Below, in pieces: positions 1 through 9,600 of a stretch of DNA of 64,000 bases. The translations under genes were made by a program, and so were the position numbers. The DNA lies in contig CAXXNZ010000011.1 of NCBI GenBank assembly GCA_963676075.2, forward strand, positions 372,001-436,000. Reading direction: 5' to 3'. Numbering within the stretch: position 1 is the stretch's first letter; each line of letters starts with the position of its first letter. Under the pieces are notes generated by a model that did not search any database, was not told the DNA's origin, and worked only from the letters and a program-made list of their open reading frames with translations. This stretch comes from JAHJQZ01 sp963676075 (GTDB lineage: Bacteria; Pseudomonadota; Alphaproteobacteria; Rhizobiales; Devosiaceae).

Positions 1-1
1 C

Positions 2-49
2 TACCTTCGCGACGGCGCCAAGGTTCCGGTGGCACCTCAAAGCGCGTGA
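2..49 (+). CDS. C-terminal end of an upstream gene (partial)
   Basis: An open frame enters from the left edge and stops with TGA at 47-49, giving a 15-residue tail that ends in VPVAPQSA. The next gene starts 90 nt further on the same strand. The context (GH31 enzymes and a MalK-type ATPase without permeases) makes a sugar ABC transporter subunit or another glycosidase likely, but the tail itself is not diagnostic. Another frame also runs to a stop at 58, so the frame choice rests on the more protein-like composition. Confidence 0.4.
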   Translation, partial: YLRDGAKVPVAPQSA

Positions 50-139
50 AACGGTGAGACCAATGTGTGATCGCTCGCAACCAACGCCATGCGTGCGGCA
101 GTCCTCCAAAGCCGGTGCTGACCACGTCGGGGGTCTTCA

Positions 140-2482
140 ATGAAGATCCTCGACGGTCAGTGGCTCATTCGCGACGGGCTGCAGGTGTTTCCCTGCGCTT
201 ACGTGCAGGATATCGAAACGGATGGCAGGGACCTTCTGGTGCTGTTGGCCAACCGCGATGTGTCCGCTCGTGCCAGTCAGCAGGATGGCCCGCTGCTGAC
301 GCTCCGGCTGTTTGCGCCGCGCACCGGAATCATTGGCGTGCGGCTCGAGCATTTTCGCGATGGCGAGGTGCCCTCCCCGGCTTTTGAGCTCGACACAGAG
401 CCATCATCCGACGTGGAGACCAATATCTCGCCGGAAGCGGCAACTCTGCGCAGCGGTTCGCTGACGGCCAGGGCCGCACGCGATGGCAAGGGCGAGATCG
501 TGTTCTTGCGTGATGGAGTACCGCTTACCCGCGTCGCCACCAAGCAGCAAGGACATGTGATCGAGACTGCCAACGAGCGCACGCACATGTTCACCCGGCT
601 GGATCTGTCCGTGGGCGAAAACGTCTACGGTCTCGGCGAACGCTTCACCGCCTTCGTCAAGAACGGCCAGCCGGTCGACATGTGGAACCTCGACGGCGGC
701 ACGAGCACCGAACAGGCGTACAAGAACATCCCTTTCTATCTGACAAGTCGCGGCTACGGCGTTTTTGTCAACGATCCGGGCCGTGTCTCGTTCGAGGTAG
801 CATCGGAAACGGTCGACAAGGTCCAGTTCTCGGTGCCAGGCGAAGCCCTTGAATACATGATCATCGACGGACCGACGCCGGCGGACGTGGTCGAGAGATA
901 TACGGCCCTCACTGGCCGGCCGCCCCTGCCGCCTGCCTGGTCCTTTGGCCTGTGGCTCTCCACGTCCTTCACGCCGGATTATGACGAGACAACCGTCACG
1001 TCACATGTCACCGGCATGACGGAACGCGGCATCCCGCTCAGCGTCTTTCATTTCGATCCGTTCTGGATGCGCCCCTATCACTGGTGCGATTTTCACTGGG
1101 ACACCGATACATTCCCGGACCCGGCCGCCATGCTGGCGCGCCTCAAGGCAATGGGCGTGCGCATCTGCCTCTGGATCAATCCTTACATTTCCCAGCACGC
1201 CGACATTTTCGCCGAAGGCAGGGACAAGGGTTATCTGCTCCACCGTACCAATGGAAAGGTGTGGCAGTGGGATCTCTGGCAGCCCGGACAGGGAATTGTC
1301 GACCTGACCAATCCGGCGGCGCGCGACTGGTGGATCGGCCATCTGCGCCCGCTTGTTGAAATGGGCGTGGACACGTTCAAGACCGATTTCGGCGAACGCA
1401 TTCCGACCGCGGACGTCGCCTGGCACGACGGTTCCGATCCGGAGCGGATGCACAACTACTATCCGCAACTCTACAACACCGCCGTTCACGAGCTGCTTGC
1501 CGAAGTGCGCGGCAAGGATCAAGCGGTCGTCTTCTCCCGTTCCGCCACCGCCGGCGGCCAGCGCTTGCCTGTTCATTGGGGTGGCGACTGCACGGCCACC
1601 TATGAATCTATGGCCGAAACCCTCAGGGGTGGACTGTCGCTCGGCCTCGCCGGCTTCGGGTTTTGGAGCCACGACATCGGCGGGTTCGAACACACGGCGC
1701 CGGCACATCTTTACAAGCGCTGGTGCGCCTTCGGCATGCTGTCGAGCCACAGCCGCCTGCACGGCAATCACACGGTTCGGGTGCCCTGGGCTTTCGACGA
1801 GGAATCGGTTGACGTCCTGCGTCACTTCACCCGGCTCAAGTTGAGGCTCATGCCTTACCTCTGGGATCTGGCGGGCATCGCGACAGAGCGTGGCTTGCCT
1901 CTCATGCGGGCGATGCTGCTCGAATTTCCCGACGATCCGACCTGCCGTTTCCTCGACAGGCAATACATGCTTGGCGACAAGCTTCTGGTCGCTCCCGTTT
2001 TCCAGGAAGACGGCGAGGTCGAGGTTTACCTGCCGCATGGACGATGGACGCCACTACACGGCGGCGACGAAGTCCAGGGCGGCTGCTGGCGGCACGAGCG
2101 TCACGACTTCTTCTCCCTGCCGCTTTACGTGCGCGAGAACAGCCTGCTGGCATGGTCGACACCGGACGCCAATGCCGAGCTGCAACCGGAGCGCGACTAT
2201 ACCGCGAACCTTGAATTGCAGCTTTTCGCCCTTGCAGACGGCGCGGCGGCGCGCGCCGTCATTCGCGACCAGCAAGGGCATGAAGCGTTTGCCGCCATTG
2301 CCCGTCGGAACGGCCGTCACCTTCGTGTTTCGCTGCAAGGCAACGATGCCGGCTGCCGGCTGCTCATACGCAACGAAAAGATATCGCGGGAGACCGTGAA
2401 GCTGACTGTGAGTTCGGGCGAACTCGGCGACGCCGTCGCCATCCCGCCCGGCATCTCGGAACTGGAACTGGACTTGAACTGA
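140..2482 (+). CDS. yicI: GH31 alpha-xylosidase, YicI type
   Basis: A 780-residue retaining glycosidase that removes alpha-xylosyl residues from the non-reducing end of xyloglucan oligosaccharides and isoprimeverose; no signal peptide is visible, so it is cytoplasmic. An N-terminal beta-sandwich (about 1-250) precedes the (beta/alpha)8 barrel. The nucleophile is Asp416 in KTDFGERIPT, the same number as in E. coli YicI, and the acid/base is Asp483 in HWGGDC. The FGERIPT and GSDPERMHNYY segments are characteristic of the YicI group rather than of alpha-glucosidases. It is followed 112 nt later by a second GH31 gene and then by an ABC ATPase, so imported alpha-xylosides are the probable substrate. 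Family membership is firm; substrate is inferred from the motif and context. Confidence 0.9.
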   Translation: MKILDGQWLIRDGLQVFPCAYVQDIETDGRDLLVLLANRDVSARASQQDGPLLTLRLFAPRTGIIGVRLEHFRDGEVPSPAFELDTEPSSDVETNISPEAATLRSGSLTARAARDGKGEIVFLRDGVPLTRVATKQQGHVIETANERTHMFTRLDLSVGENVYGLGERFTAFVKNGQPVDMWNLDGGTSTEQAYKNIPFYLTSRGYGVFVNDPGRVSFEVASETVDKVQFSVPGEALEYMIIDGPTPADVVERYTALTGRPPLPPAWSFGLWLSTSFTPDYDETTVTSHVTGMTERGIPLSVFHFDPFWMRPYHWCDFHWDTDTFPDPAAMLARLKAMGVRICLWINPYISQHADIFAEGRDKGYLLHRTNGKVWQWDLWQPGQGIVDLTNPAARDWWIGHLRPLVEMGVDTFKTDFGERIPTADVAWHDGSDPERMHNYYPQLYNTAVHELLAEVRGKDQAVVFSRSATAGGQRLPVHWGGDCTATYESMAETLRGGLSLGLAGFGFWSHDIGGFEHTAPAHLYKRWCAFGMLSSHSRLHGNHTVRVPWAFDEESVDVLRHFTRLKLRLMPYLWDLAGIATERGLPLMRAMLLEFPDDPTCRFLDRQYMLGDKLLVAPVFQEDGEVEVYLPHGRWTPLHGGDEVQGGCWRHERHDFFSLPLYVRENSLLAWSTPDANAELQPERDYTANLELQLFALADGAAARAVIRDQQGHEAFAAIARRNGRHLRVSLQGNDAGCRLLIRNEKISRETVKLTVSSGELGDAVAIPPGISELELDLN

Positions 2483-2486
2483 TCCA

Positions 2487-2522
2487 CCTTCGGTTCGCCC
2501 CGGCACGCCGGGTGAACCGAGG
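2487..2522 (+). other. GC-rich imperfect hairpin between the two GH31 genes
   Basis: The left arm CCTTCGGTTCGCCCCGGC pairs with the right arm CCGGGTGAACCGAGG across a short loop, with a bulge. No T-run follows, so it is not a standard terminator. It could be a mRNA-stabilising or processing hairpin within the operon. A second, shorter inverted repeat, TGACCT-CA-AGGTCA, lies at 2553-2566. Confidence 0.45.
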
Positions 2523-2594
2523 CAAAAAGACGAAATCTGGCGTTTCGGTCAGTGACCTCAAGGTCATCGGCCGACCAAGAGTTGGAGGCTAAAA

Positions 2595-4634
2595 ATGAGT
2601 ACGTTCACCGTGGGCCCGAACAGACTGGAATGGTCGTATGACGAGCACAAACTTCGGATAGAGCCCTGGGGAGCGAACAGCCTGCGCGTTCGCGCGACGC
2701 AACTGTCGGACTTCAAGGACGAAGCCTGGGCCCTGATGCCCGTCGAAACGCCCCAAGACGTTGAGGTTTCGCGTCTTGAGGACGGCGCAAAAATCGTCAA
2801 CGGCAACATCAGCGCCGTTATCAACGAGCGCGGTCAGGTCAGCTTCTACAACCAGGACGGAAAGCTGCTGCTCGAAGAATTCTGGCGCATGCGCACCACC
2901 AGCGGGTTGCCCGAGGATCCGAGCACAAAATACTTCAGTCCGCTGACGCTTCCGGCGCGCGATTTCAAACCTCTGGGCAGCGACAAGTACGAGTTGCGCG
3001 CCCGTTTCGAGGCGCAGCCGGGAGAAAAGATCTACGGCATGGGCCAGTACCAACAGCCATTCCTTGATGTGAAGGGATGCACGCTGGAACTGGCGCAGCG
3101 CAATTCACAGGCCAGCGTACCGTTCATGACGTCGAACCGGGGCTACGGACTTCTGTGGAACAACCCGGCAGTCGGCGAAGTCAATTTCGCTACCAATCAG
3201 ACCACCTGGATGGCGCGCATGACCACCCAGATGGACTACTGGATCACCGCGGGCGACACGCCGGCTGAGATCAGTCGTCAATACGCCGCCGTGACCGGCA
3301 AACCGCCCATGTTGCCGGACTACGCCTCCGGCTTCTGGCAGTGCAAGCTCAGATATCGCACGCAGGAAGAGCTTCTCGGCGTCGCGCGGGAATACAAGAA
3401 GCGCGGCCTGCCCCTCTCGGTCATCGTCGCCGACTTCTTCCACTGGCCCAACCAGGGCGAGTGGCGCTTCGACCCGGTCGACTGGCCTGATCCCAAAGCC
3501 ATGGTCGACGAGCTCAAGGATATGGGCGTCGAGCTGATGGTGTCGATCTGGCCGACTGTCGATGACCGGACCGAGAACTACTCGATCATGAAGGACAAGG
3601 GTTATCTGGTCAAAACCGAGCGGGGCGTGCCCGTCAACATGACCTTCCTTGGCAATACGACATTCTTCGACGCGACCCATCCCGGTGCTCGGAAATATGT
3701 CTGGGAGCAGGCCAAAAAGAACTACCACGATCTCGGCATCAAGATCTTCTGGCTGGACGAAGCCGAGCCCGAATACAGCGTCTACGACTTCGACAACTAC
3801 CGCTATCACCTCGGCCCGGTGCTCGAGGTCGGCAACATCTACCCGCGCGGCTACGCCCAAGCCTTCTATGAGGGCATGGAAGAGGCGGGTCAGACCGAGA
3901 TCGTCAACCTCTTGCGTTGTGCCTGGGCCGGGAGCCAGCGCTATGGCGCGCTGGTCTGGTCGGGCGACATCAGTTCCACCTTCACGGCTCTGCGCAACCA
4001 GCTCGTCGCCGGCCTCAACATGGGCATGGCGGGAATTCCGTGGTGGACCACCGACATCGGCGGGTTCGACGGCGGCGACATCAACGATCCGGGTTTCCAG
4101 GAATTGCTGATCCGCTGGTTCCAGTGGGGCGTTTTCTGCCCCGTGACCCGTCTGCATGGCTACAGACTTCCCAAGGAGCCGCCGGCGGAAGCTTATCGCA
4201 ACGGCATCGCGCAATGCGACAGCGGCGCACCCAATGAAATCTGGAGCTATGGCGAAGACAACTACACCATCATGAAAGGGTGCCTCGAAACGCGCGAGCG
4301 GCTCAGGCCCTATGTGATGCGGCAGATGCAGATCACGCATGAAAGCGGCGATCCCGTGATGCGGCCTTTGTTCTTCGACTTCCCCGATCAGGCGGAGGCC
4401 TGGGAGATCGAGGATCAGTACATGTTCGGACCGGACATCCTCGTCGCACCTGTTCTCGAAGCCGGACAGCGCAGCCGCAAGGTCTGGCTGCCGGAAGGCT
4501 GCACCTGGATCGATCTTGCTACCGGCGCACGCCAGACCGGCGGGCAATGGTGCGATTGCGATGCGCCGATTGAGGCCATTCCGGTGTTCATCCGCGAGGC
4601 GGCCGCGGTGCAAGAAGAACTCATGGCGCCCTAG
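2595..4634 (+). CDS. GH31 glycosidase, second alpha-xylosidase-like enzyme
   Basis: A 679-residue GH31 enzyme that belongs to a different branch from its neighbour. The nucleophile is Asp388 in WLDEAEPE and the acid/base is Asp458 in WSGDISSTF; WWTTDIGGF further on is also a GH31 hallmark. The WLD-x-x-EPE form is the one seen in the Cellvibrio/Bacteroides alpha-xylosidase group, but it is shared with some alpha-glucosidases and 6-deoxyhexosidases, so substrate is open. There is no signal peptide. The start ATG is preceded by TTGGAGG at a suitable distance. It lies between the YicI-type gene and a sugar ABC ATPase, 206 nt upstream of the latter, and probably works on a related alpha-linked oligosaccharide. 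Confidence 0.85.
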   Translation: MSTFTVGPNRLEWSYDEHKLRIEPWGANSLRVRATQLSDFKDEAWALMPVETPQDVEVSRLEDGAKIVNGNISAVINERGQVSFYNQDGKLLLEEFWRMRTTSGLPEDPSTKYFSPLTLPARDFKPLGSDKYELRARFEAQPGEKIYGMGQYQQPFLDVKGCTLELAQRNSQASVPFMTSNRGYGLLWNNPAVGEVNFATNQTTWMARMTTQMDYWITAGDTPAEISRQYAAVTGKPPMLPDYASGFWQCKLRYRTQEELLGVAREYKKRGLPLSVIVADFFHWPNQGEWRFDPVDWPDPKAMVDELKDMGVELMVSIWPTVDDRTENYSIMKDKGYLVKTERGVPVNMTFLGNTTFFDATHPGARKYVWEQAKKNYHDLGIKIFWLDEAEPEYSVYDFDNYRYHLGPVLEVGNIYPRGYAQAFYEGMEEAGQTEIVNLLRCAWAGSQRYGALVWSGDISSTFTALRNQLVAGLNMGMAGIPWWTTDIGGFDGGDINDPGFQELLIRWFQWGVFCPVTRLHGYRLPKEPPAEAYRNGIAQCDSGAPNEIWSYGEDNYTIMKGCLETRERLRPYVMRQMQITHESGDPVMRPLFFDFPDQAEAWEIEDQYMFGPDILVAPVLEAGQRSRKVWLPEGCTWIDLATGARQTGGQWCDCDAPIEAIPVFIREAAAVQEELMAP

Positions 4635-4840
4635 AACCATGAGCAACGTTTGCCCGCCCGTCGCTTCCTCCCGTGACGGGCGGGCGAACGAAAATCAGGC
4701 CGGCGGCATGAACATGTTTCGCCGCAAGCAGATGCACCTCACGCCACGGTCGGCTTCTAGGTGAGCAGTGAGTTGGATTGGACACATAACGCGTTCCAGC
4801 GATGGACAGGCCGTCCGGAGCGTCAGGTAGGAGAGATCAG

Positions 4841-5890
4841 ATGGCAAATGTCGCAATTCGCAATGTCGAAAAATACTATGGCAATTTCAAAGCCCTCAAG
4901 CAGGTCAACGTCGACATCTCGGATGGTGACTTCGTTGTGCTGGTCGGGCCATCCGGTTGTGGCAAGTCGACTTTGCTGCGCATGATCGCCGGCCTCGAGG
5001 ATATTTCCGACGGCGAAATCGAGATCGGCGGGGAAGTGATCAATGACCTGCTGCCCAAAGAACGCGACATCGCCATGGTGTTCCAGAACTACGCGCTCTA
5101 TCCGCACATGACAGTGTCCGAAAACATGTCGTTTGCACTGAAGCTTTCCGGCGTCTCCAAGGCGGATCGAGAAGCCAAGGTGGCGCGCGCTGCCGAGATC
5201 CTCGGTCTTCAAAGCCTGCTCGATCGTCGCCCCGCCCAGCTCTCCGGAGGCCAGCGGCAACGCGTTGCTATGGGACGGGCCATTGTCCGCGACCCTCAGG
5301 TCTTCCTATTCGACGAACCTTTGTCCAACCTCGACGCCAAGCTTCGGGTCCAGATGCGCGCCGAAATCCGCGAATTGCACGAACGACTGGGCACCACCAC
5401 CATCTATGTGACCCACGATCAGATCGAGGCCATGACGATGGCGGACAGGATCGTCGTCATGCAGGACGGCGTAATCGCTCAAGAAGGTGCGCCGCTGGAT
5501 CTCTACGACTTCCCGAAAAAGAAATTCGTCGCCGGCTTCATCGGCTCGCCGGCCATGAATTTCCTGTCAGGCCGGGCCCAAGGCGGCCGATTCACGACCT
5601 ATGACGGTATCGAACTGCCGCTCGGGCAAAACAGCGCGATCGCTGGTGAGGAACTCAGTTACGGCATCCGGCCCGAACATCTCAGGCTGGACGAATCCGG
5701 CATCCCGGTCAAAGTGACGGTCGTCGAGCCGACCGGCGCCGAAACGCAAGTGCTTGGCTACGTTGGAGATCAACTGGTCGCCTGCGTTTTCCACGAGCGG
5801 ATGAGCATCAAGTCAGGTTCCCTCATTCACGTCATGCCCGAGGTAGACAAACTGCACATCTTCGGCAGCGATGGAGAGAGGCTGAACTGA
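4841..5890 (+). CDS. ugpC: Sugar ABC transporter ATP-binding protein (MalK/UgpC/MsmX type)
   Basis: A 349-residue ATPase that energises a CUT1-type carbohydrate importer. Walker A is GPSGCGKST, the signature is LSGGQRQRVAMGRAI, Walker B is VFLFDEPLSNLDAK, and the H-loop follows in YVTHDQ. Residues after about 240 form the OB-type TOBE regulatory domain. The ATG at 4841 is preceded by GTAGGAGAG, which favours it over an ATG 39 nt upstream. No permease or binding protein is in the window; by usual gene order they should lie left of position 1. The ATPases of this class are often shared among several importers. The symbol names the class, not the substrate. Confidence 0.88.
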   Translation: MANVAIRNVEKYYGNFKALKQVNVDISDGDFVVLVGPSGCGKSTLLRMIAGLEDISDGEIEIGGEVINDLLPKERDIAMVFQNYALYPHMTVSENMSFALKLSGVSKADREAKVARAAEILGLQSLLDRRPAQLSGGQRQRVAMGRAIVRDPQVFLFDEPLSNLDAKLRVQMRAEIRELHERLGTTTIYVTHDQIEAMTMADRIVVMQDGVIAQEGAPLDLYDFPKKKFVAGFIGSPAMNFLSGRAQGGRFTTYDGIELPLGQNSAIAGEELSYGIRPEHLRLDESGIPVKVTVVEPTGAETQVLGYVGDQLVACVFHERMSIKSGSLIHVMPEVDKLHIFGSDGERLN

Positions 5891-6187
5891 AGCGCAGATA
5901 GTTTCATGCGCACGCAGGTCCCGTGTGCCTGAAACAGGTCATCTCGTGTTTGCACACCCGCAACGCCGCTGTGAGTCGTACGAAGAACACGCGGCAATAA
6001 CGAAGGCGCCCTGACCTTTCCTCTGCCTGAATACCGGCGACCGGTGTTCAGGTGGTGATTTCGGGCGTCTTCACTGCCAATCAGGTTCAAAAAACTCTGC
6101 ATAAAACGCGAAGCCGCCCGCGATCCTGCTATCCGCTGGCGCATTGATTTCGCTGTCTGGATGGTCCCTGGCTACAACCAAGGGAAA
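5891..6187. other. Intergenic stretch after the sugar operon
   Basis: No convincing gene is seen. A 12-bp stem at 6026-6052 (CCTGAATACCGG, 3-nt loop, CCGGTGTTCAGG, with one G-U pair) could end the sugar operon transcript, although only a weak T-rich tract follows. Confidence 0.5.
6026..6052 (+). terminator. Candidate hairpin terminator of the sugar operon
   Basis: Twelve base pairs with a three-base loop lie 135 nt after the ATPase stop. The following bases are TGGTGATTTCGG, not a clean T-run, so this may be a processing or stability hairpin. Confidence 0.4.
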
Positions 6188-6263
6188 TGGTGGGCCCGGC
6201 AGGACTCGAACCTGCAACCAGACCGTTATGAGCGGCCGGCTCTAACCATTGAGCTACAGGCCC
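6188..6263 (-). tRNA. tRNA with CAU anticodon, probably tRNA-Ile2
   Basis: The reverse strand folds into a complete 76-nt cloverleaf including an encoded CCA. The acceptor stem is GGGCCTG with CGGGCCC, the anticodon stem is GGCCG/CGGTC, and the loop is CTCATAA, so the anticodon is CAU. The T arm is GCAGG-TTCGAGT-CCTGC. A CAU anticodon can be elongator Met, initiator Met or Ile2, where TilS converts C34 to lysidine. The initiator is separately encoded at 19321-19397, and this sequence resembles the alphaproteobacterial Ile2 form rather than elongator Met. Confidence 0.85.
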
Positions 6264-6658
6264 GTAGCTTCGCTTCTTTCCAACATGCCTCCCGACGGAA
6301 GCAGGCTGGCACACCTGAGTTTTCACAGGTGAACAGTCGTGTTCCTACGTCACAAGAGGATGGCATACAATGGCAAAATTGGGCAGACCGCGTTGCCAAG
6401 TTGCTTCGCAGATTCCCGCTCAGCCGCATCGCAATGGACGACTGAGGGCACCCTGCAGACGTCATTCCCGGTCGAGCGGCAGTGGCAGTCCCGGAGCCAC
6501 GAAGCGGTCCAGTTTTGTGAACTGACCAACGTCATCAAGGTAGAACGGGTCATGCGCGCCTGTATGATCTTCCGCCGCACCGGGCAGCCTGTTCCGCACT
6601 TGAAGCCGCACAAGGACGGCCGCGCACGAAGGAACCCCACTCAGCACAAACCTCCGGC
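6264..6658. other. 395-nt gene-poor stretch with a possible coding remnant
   Basis: An inverted repeat CACCTG-AGTTTTCA-CAGGTG lies at 6312-6331, upstream of the tRNA on the reverse strand. On the reverse strand a short frame ending at 6462 reads HDPFYLDDVGQFTKLDRFV followed by about ten residues and a stop; this looks more protein-like than the surrounding frames but has no convincing start or N-terminus. I see nothing else in this stretch. Confidence 0.4.
6462..6560 (-). pseudogene. Possible C-terminal fragment of a decayed gene
   Basis: About 30 residues that read like real protein (acidic/aromatic beginning, PGLPLPLD near the end) and stop with TGA at 6462-6464. The bases further upstream in the same frame are low-quality (Cys/Arg-rich). 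It sits between a tRNA gene and the end of a large unknown gene. I do not recognise the family. It could also be a chance frame. Confidence 0.2.
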
Positions 6659-9600
6659 CTATTCGTGGAACAACACCTCGGGCAGCTGGTACTGGTCGAT
6701 CCAGCCATACCAGTAGACATTGGTCGGCCCGACAATGTGATCGACCACGTGCCAGACACCGCCATCCTTGCTTAAAAGCACCATGACGGTGTCACTCATC
6801 GCATCGGCCTGCCAGTCTTGGGCATAGCGCGTGCTCGCCCAGTCGATCGGCTTGCCGTTCGGCTGCACCGGTGTTGCCTGCAAATAGGCCCAGTGTGCGT
6901 CGTTCCTCAGGATATCGACAACGAAGATGACCGCCTGGCCGATATCGCTTGCAACCGGCGTGCGCGCCGCGTCGATGATTTCCGTGCGCTCCTGGCTTCC
7001 GCGCGCCGGCGTCGTGAACGGGCCGTAGCTGGGCACCGGGGCACTCTGGCCCACCACCGGAGGGGTGGGCTGCGACACCGGGCCGGAGCCGCCGGATAAA
7101 TTGCCTTTGACAGAACGGTCGGGCGTTGCCTGGCAATAGCTCCACAAGCCCGTGAACGAGCCAAAATCGGCAGCAAACTCGAGCGTCAGGTGCCCCCAGT
7201 ACTTGCCGTCAGAGCACTTGTGGGCCGACATCGGTTCGTGCCAGGTGCCCTCGAAACGCGTCGCGCTCATGCGGCCAAGCAGATGGCTTTGGCCATCTTC
7301 GTAATCGGCACTGACGAAGCCGGCGGCATCGGTGACAAAAGCAATCTCGCCCCAGTCGCTCGAATAGGTGCCATTGGGCCCACCGGTGTTTCCGGCCGGG
7401 CTCGGCTGCACTCCCGCGCCGGCAAACGAACCGGCCATGCGCGAGACGACGGCGTCGAACTGGCTCTTGAGCTCGCGGCGATAGCGAATCTCGAAAACCT
7501 GCAACAATCCGTCGCTGCTCAGGAACGTCTTGCGATAAAAGATATCCGGGCCACGATAACCGGAGACAACAAACCAGCCGTCACTCTGCGCCCCGGGCTT
7601 GATTTGCTTGTAAGCGATCTGTTCGTCTGCGCTGGCTGCAAGGTCGGCGCCGTAAAGCGTCTCCAGGCTGTCGCCCAGCGCATTGTACTGGGCAAACACG
7701 TAAAATCCCGCTCGATCGTCCGACGTCGCAAAACGGCGTCCGTCATTGTTCGTTGGAGGCGGCAGTGGCGAGAACAGGTCCGCCGGATAGTCGATCACCG
7801 TGCCATAGCGGTCGTTGACATAGGTTTGCCACTGGTGAGGACCGGCGTAATCGGTACCGATCGGTGATGCTGGCGCAAGCATCGATGTGTTGGCTGGCAG
7901 ACTGACATCCGGCAGGCCATCTCCGGTTCGGGTTCCCTTGGTGTTCGGAGTGCCCAGCTTGGCGTCGCAATAGGCCCAAGTGCCGGTATAAGACGTAAAG
8001 TCGGCGCTGAACTCGAACTGCAATCCGCCCCAAAAGGTGCCATCGGCGCAGCGCTTGTTGCTTGTCGGCTGCACCCAGCGCCCGACAAGGCTGGTGCCAT
8101 TCAGGCGCCCCTCGATCCGGCCTTTGCCGTTGGTGTAGTCCGCCACCACCGCCCCGTCCCCGCCGGTGGCAAAGCGGATCGTTCCGAAGCCGCTGCTTTC
8201 GAAAGTGCCGCGCGGACCCGCCACAGGCGCCACAACCGGCGCCGGCGTCGCCGGCTGAGTGGCGCCGCCGCCCAGCCGGGCAATACGGATGCGCGCCAGA
8301 GAGGCGAAAACGCCACTCGGGAACTGGTCGAGATAGGCCTTGAAATCGGCTGGATCGGACGAATCCTTGATCGCATCCCAAAAGGCCAGTTCGATGGCCG
8401 GATCGGTCGCGCCGCTTGCCTGCGCCGGCTGTGACGGTTGCGTCGCGACAACGCGGAAACTGTCGGCCACCCGCCCGACGATATCCGCGTAATTCTCGGA
8501 GTAGCGCGAGCCGAACACATTCAGAATGTTACCGTCACTGGCCGCGATGATCTGGATGACCTGCTGGCCATCCTTGACGCCATCAAGCCGGAACGAACTG
8601 TCGCTCACCCGGTCCATGCCGGTCAGCGCGTCGAAGTCCGGCGATATGAGCATCTCCCGCATCAAGTCGTCGATTGCCACGGGGCCATCGAGTTGCATGC
8701 CGCCGATCATCAGTTCGGCGGCATCATCGGCAGTCGCCACCTGAACCCCCTGCCCGTCTGGCGCATCAGAGGTCACGACAAAGATGTCCGCTGGATAGGA
8801 CACGGATGTCCCGAAGCGCGGATCGACATAAGTGCTCCAATTCGCTTCCTGTCTGGCATTTGTCGCCGCACCATCCTGCAGGGCACTGGCGGGAGCCGCA
8901 GCAGGAGACTGGGTTTCAACTTCGGCGTCTGGCGCCGCAGAGGCGGTCGGCGGAAGCGCAGCGCCCGTCGCGGCGGCCATCGCCTTTGCGACATCGTCGG
9001 CACAGTTTGCCTCGCCGTCGGGCCAATGGACGGCAATCGCATCGCGCAGGAAATCGAAGCTGTTGCCCTTGTCGATCCAGGACTGTTGCGCCGACATCGA
9101 GACAACCAGCGCATCGCCGTCCAGCGTGCAGCGGTCGGTGAAGAAATAGATGTTCGGGCCTTCCATGCCGCCATTGTAGACGCCGTGCTCGGGATCGTCG
9201 GGCGCGATCCTGCCCGAAACAAGCCACCCCTCGGTGCCCATCATTGTCACGTGCTCGATGACAGGAGCCGGGTCCACGGCGAACTCCCGGAAGCGCCTGT
9301 CAGGCGCCAGATCCTTCAACGCCGACAGTGCGTCATAGCCGAGACGGAATTTGACGGCAGCCTGCATCGCCGGCGCGAAAATGATCCATTCGCGGCTGTT
9401 CGACCGGTACTCCGCCCAGCCGCCCGGCACCGCGCCGGTCACCAGTCCGCCCAGGCGCGGTTTTTCGGCTTCGGGCACCGAAGGAACCGGTTCCGCCGTC
9501 AGGTGCAGGGAGCCGAGAACGCCGTCTATCAGTGCCTGGGCGCTGTCGGCGGGTTCATTGGCGCAGGAAATGACGATCTGGAAATAGTCTTCATCCTCGC

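Noticed and set aside
3105..4646. Reverse frame of 513 codons
   Set aside because: Antisense to the second GH31 gene, whose catalytic motifs are clear.
6188..6263. Elongator tRNA-Met
   Set aside because: The anticodon is CAU, but the acceptor and anticodon arms fit Ile2 better. This remains open without a tRNA identity program.
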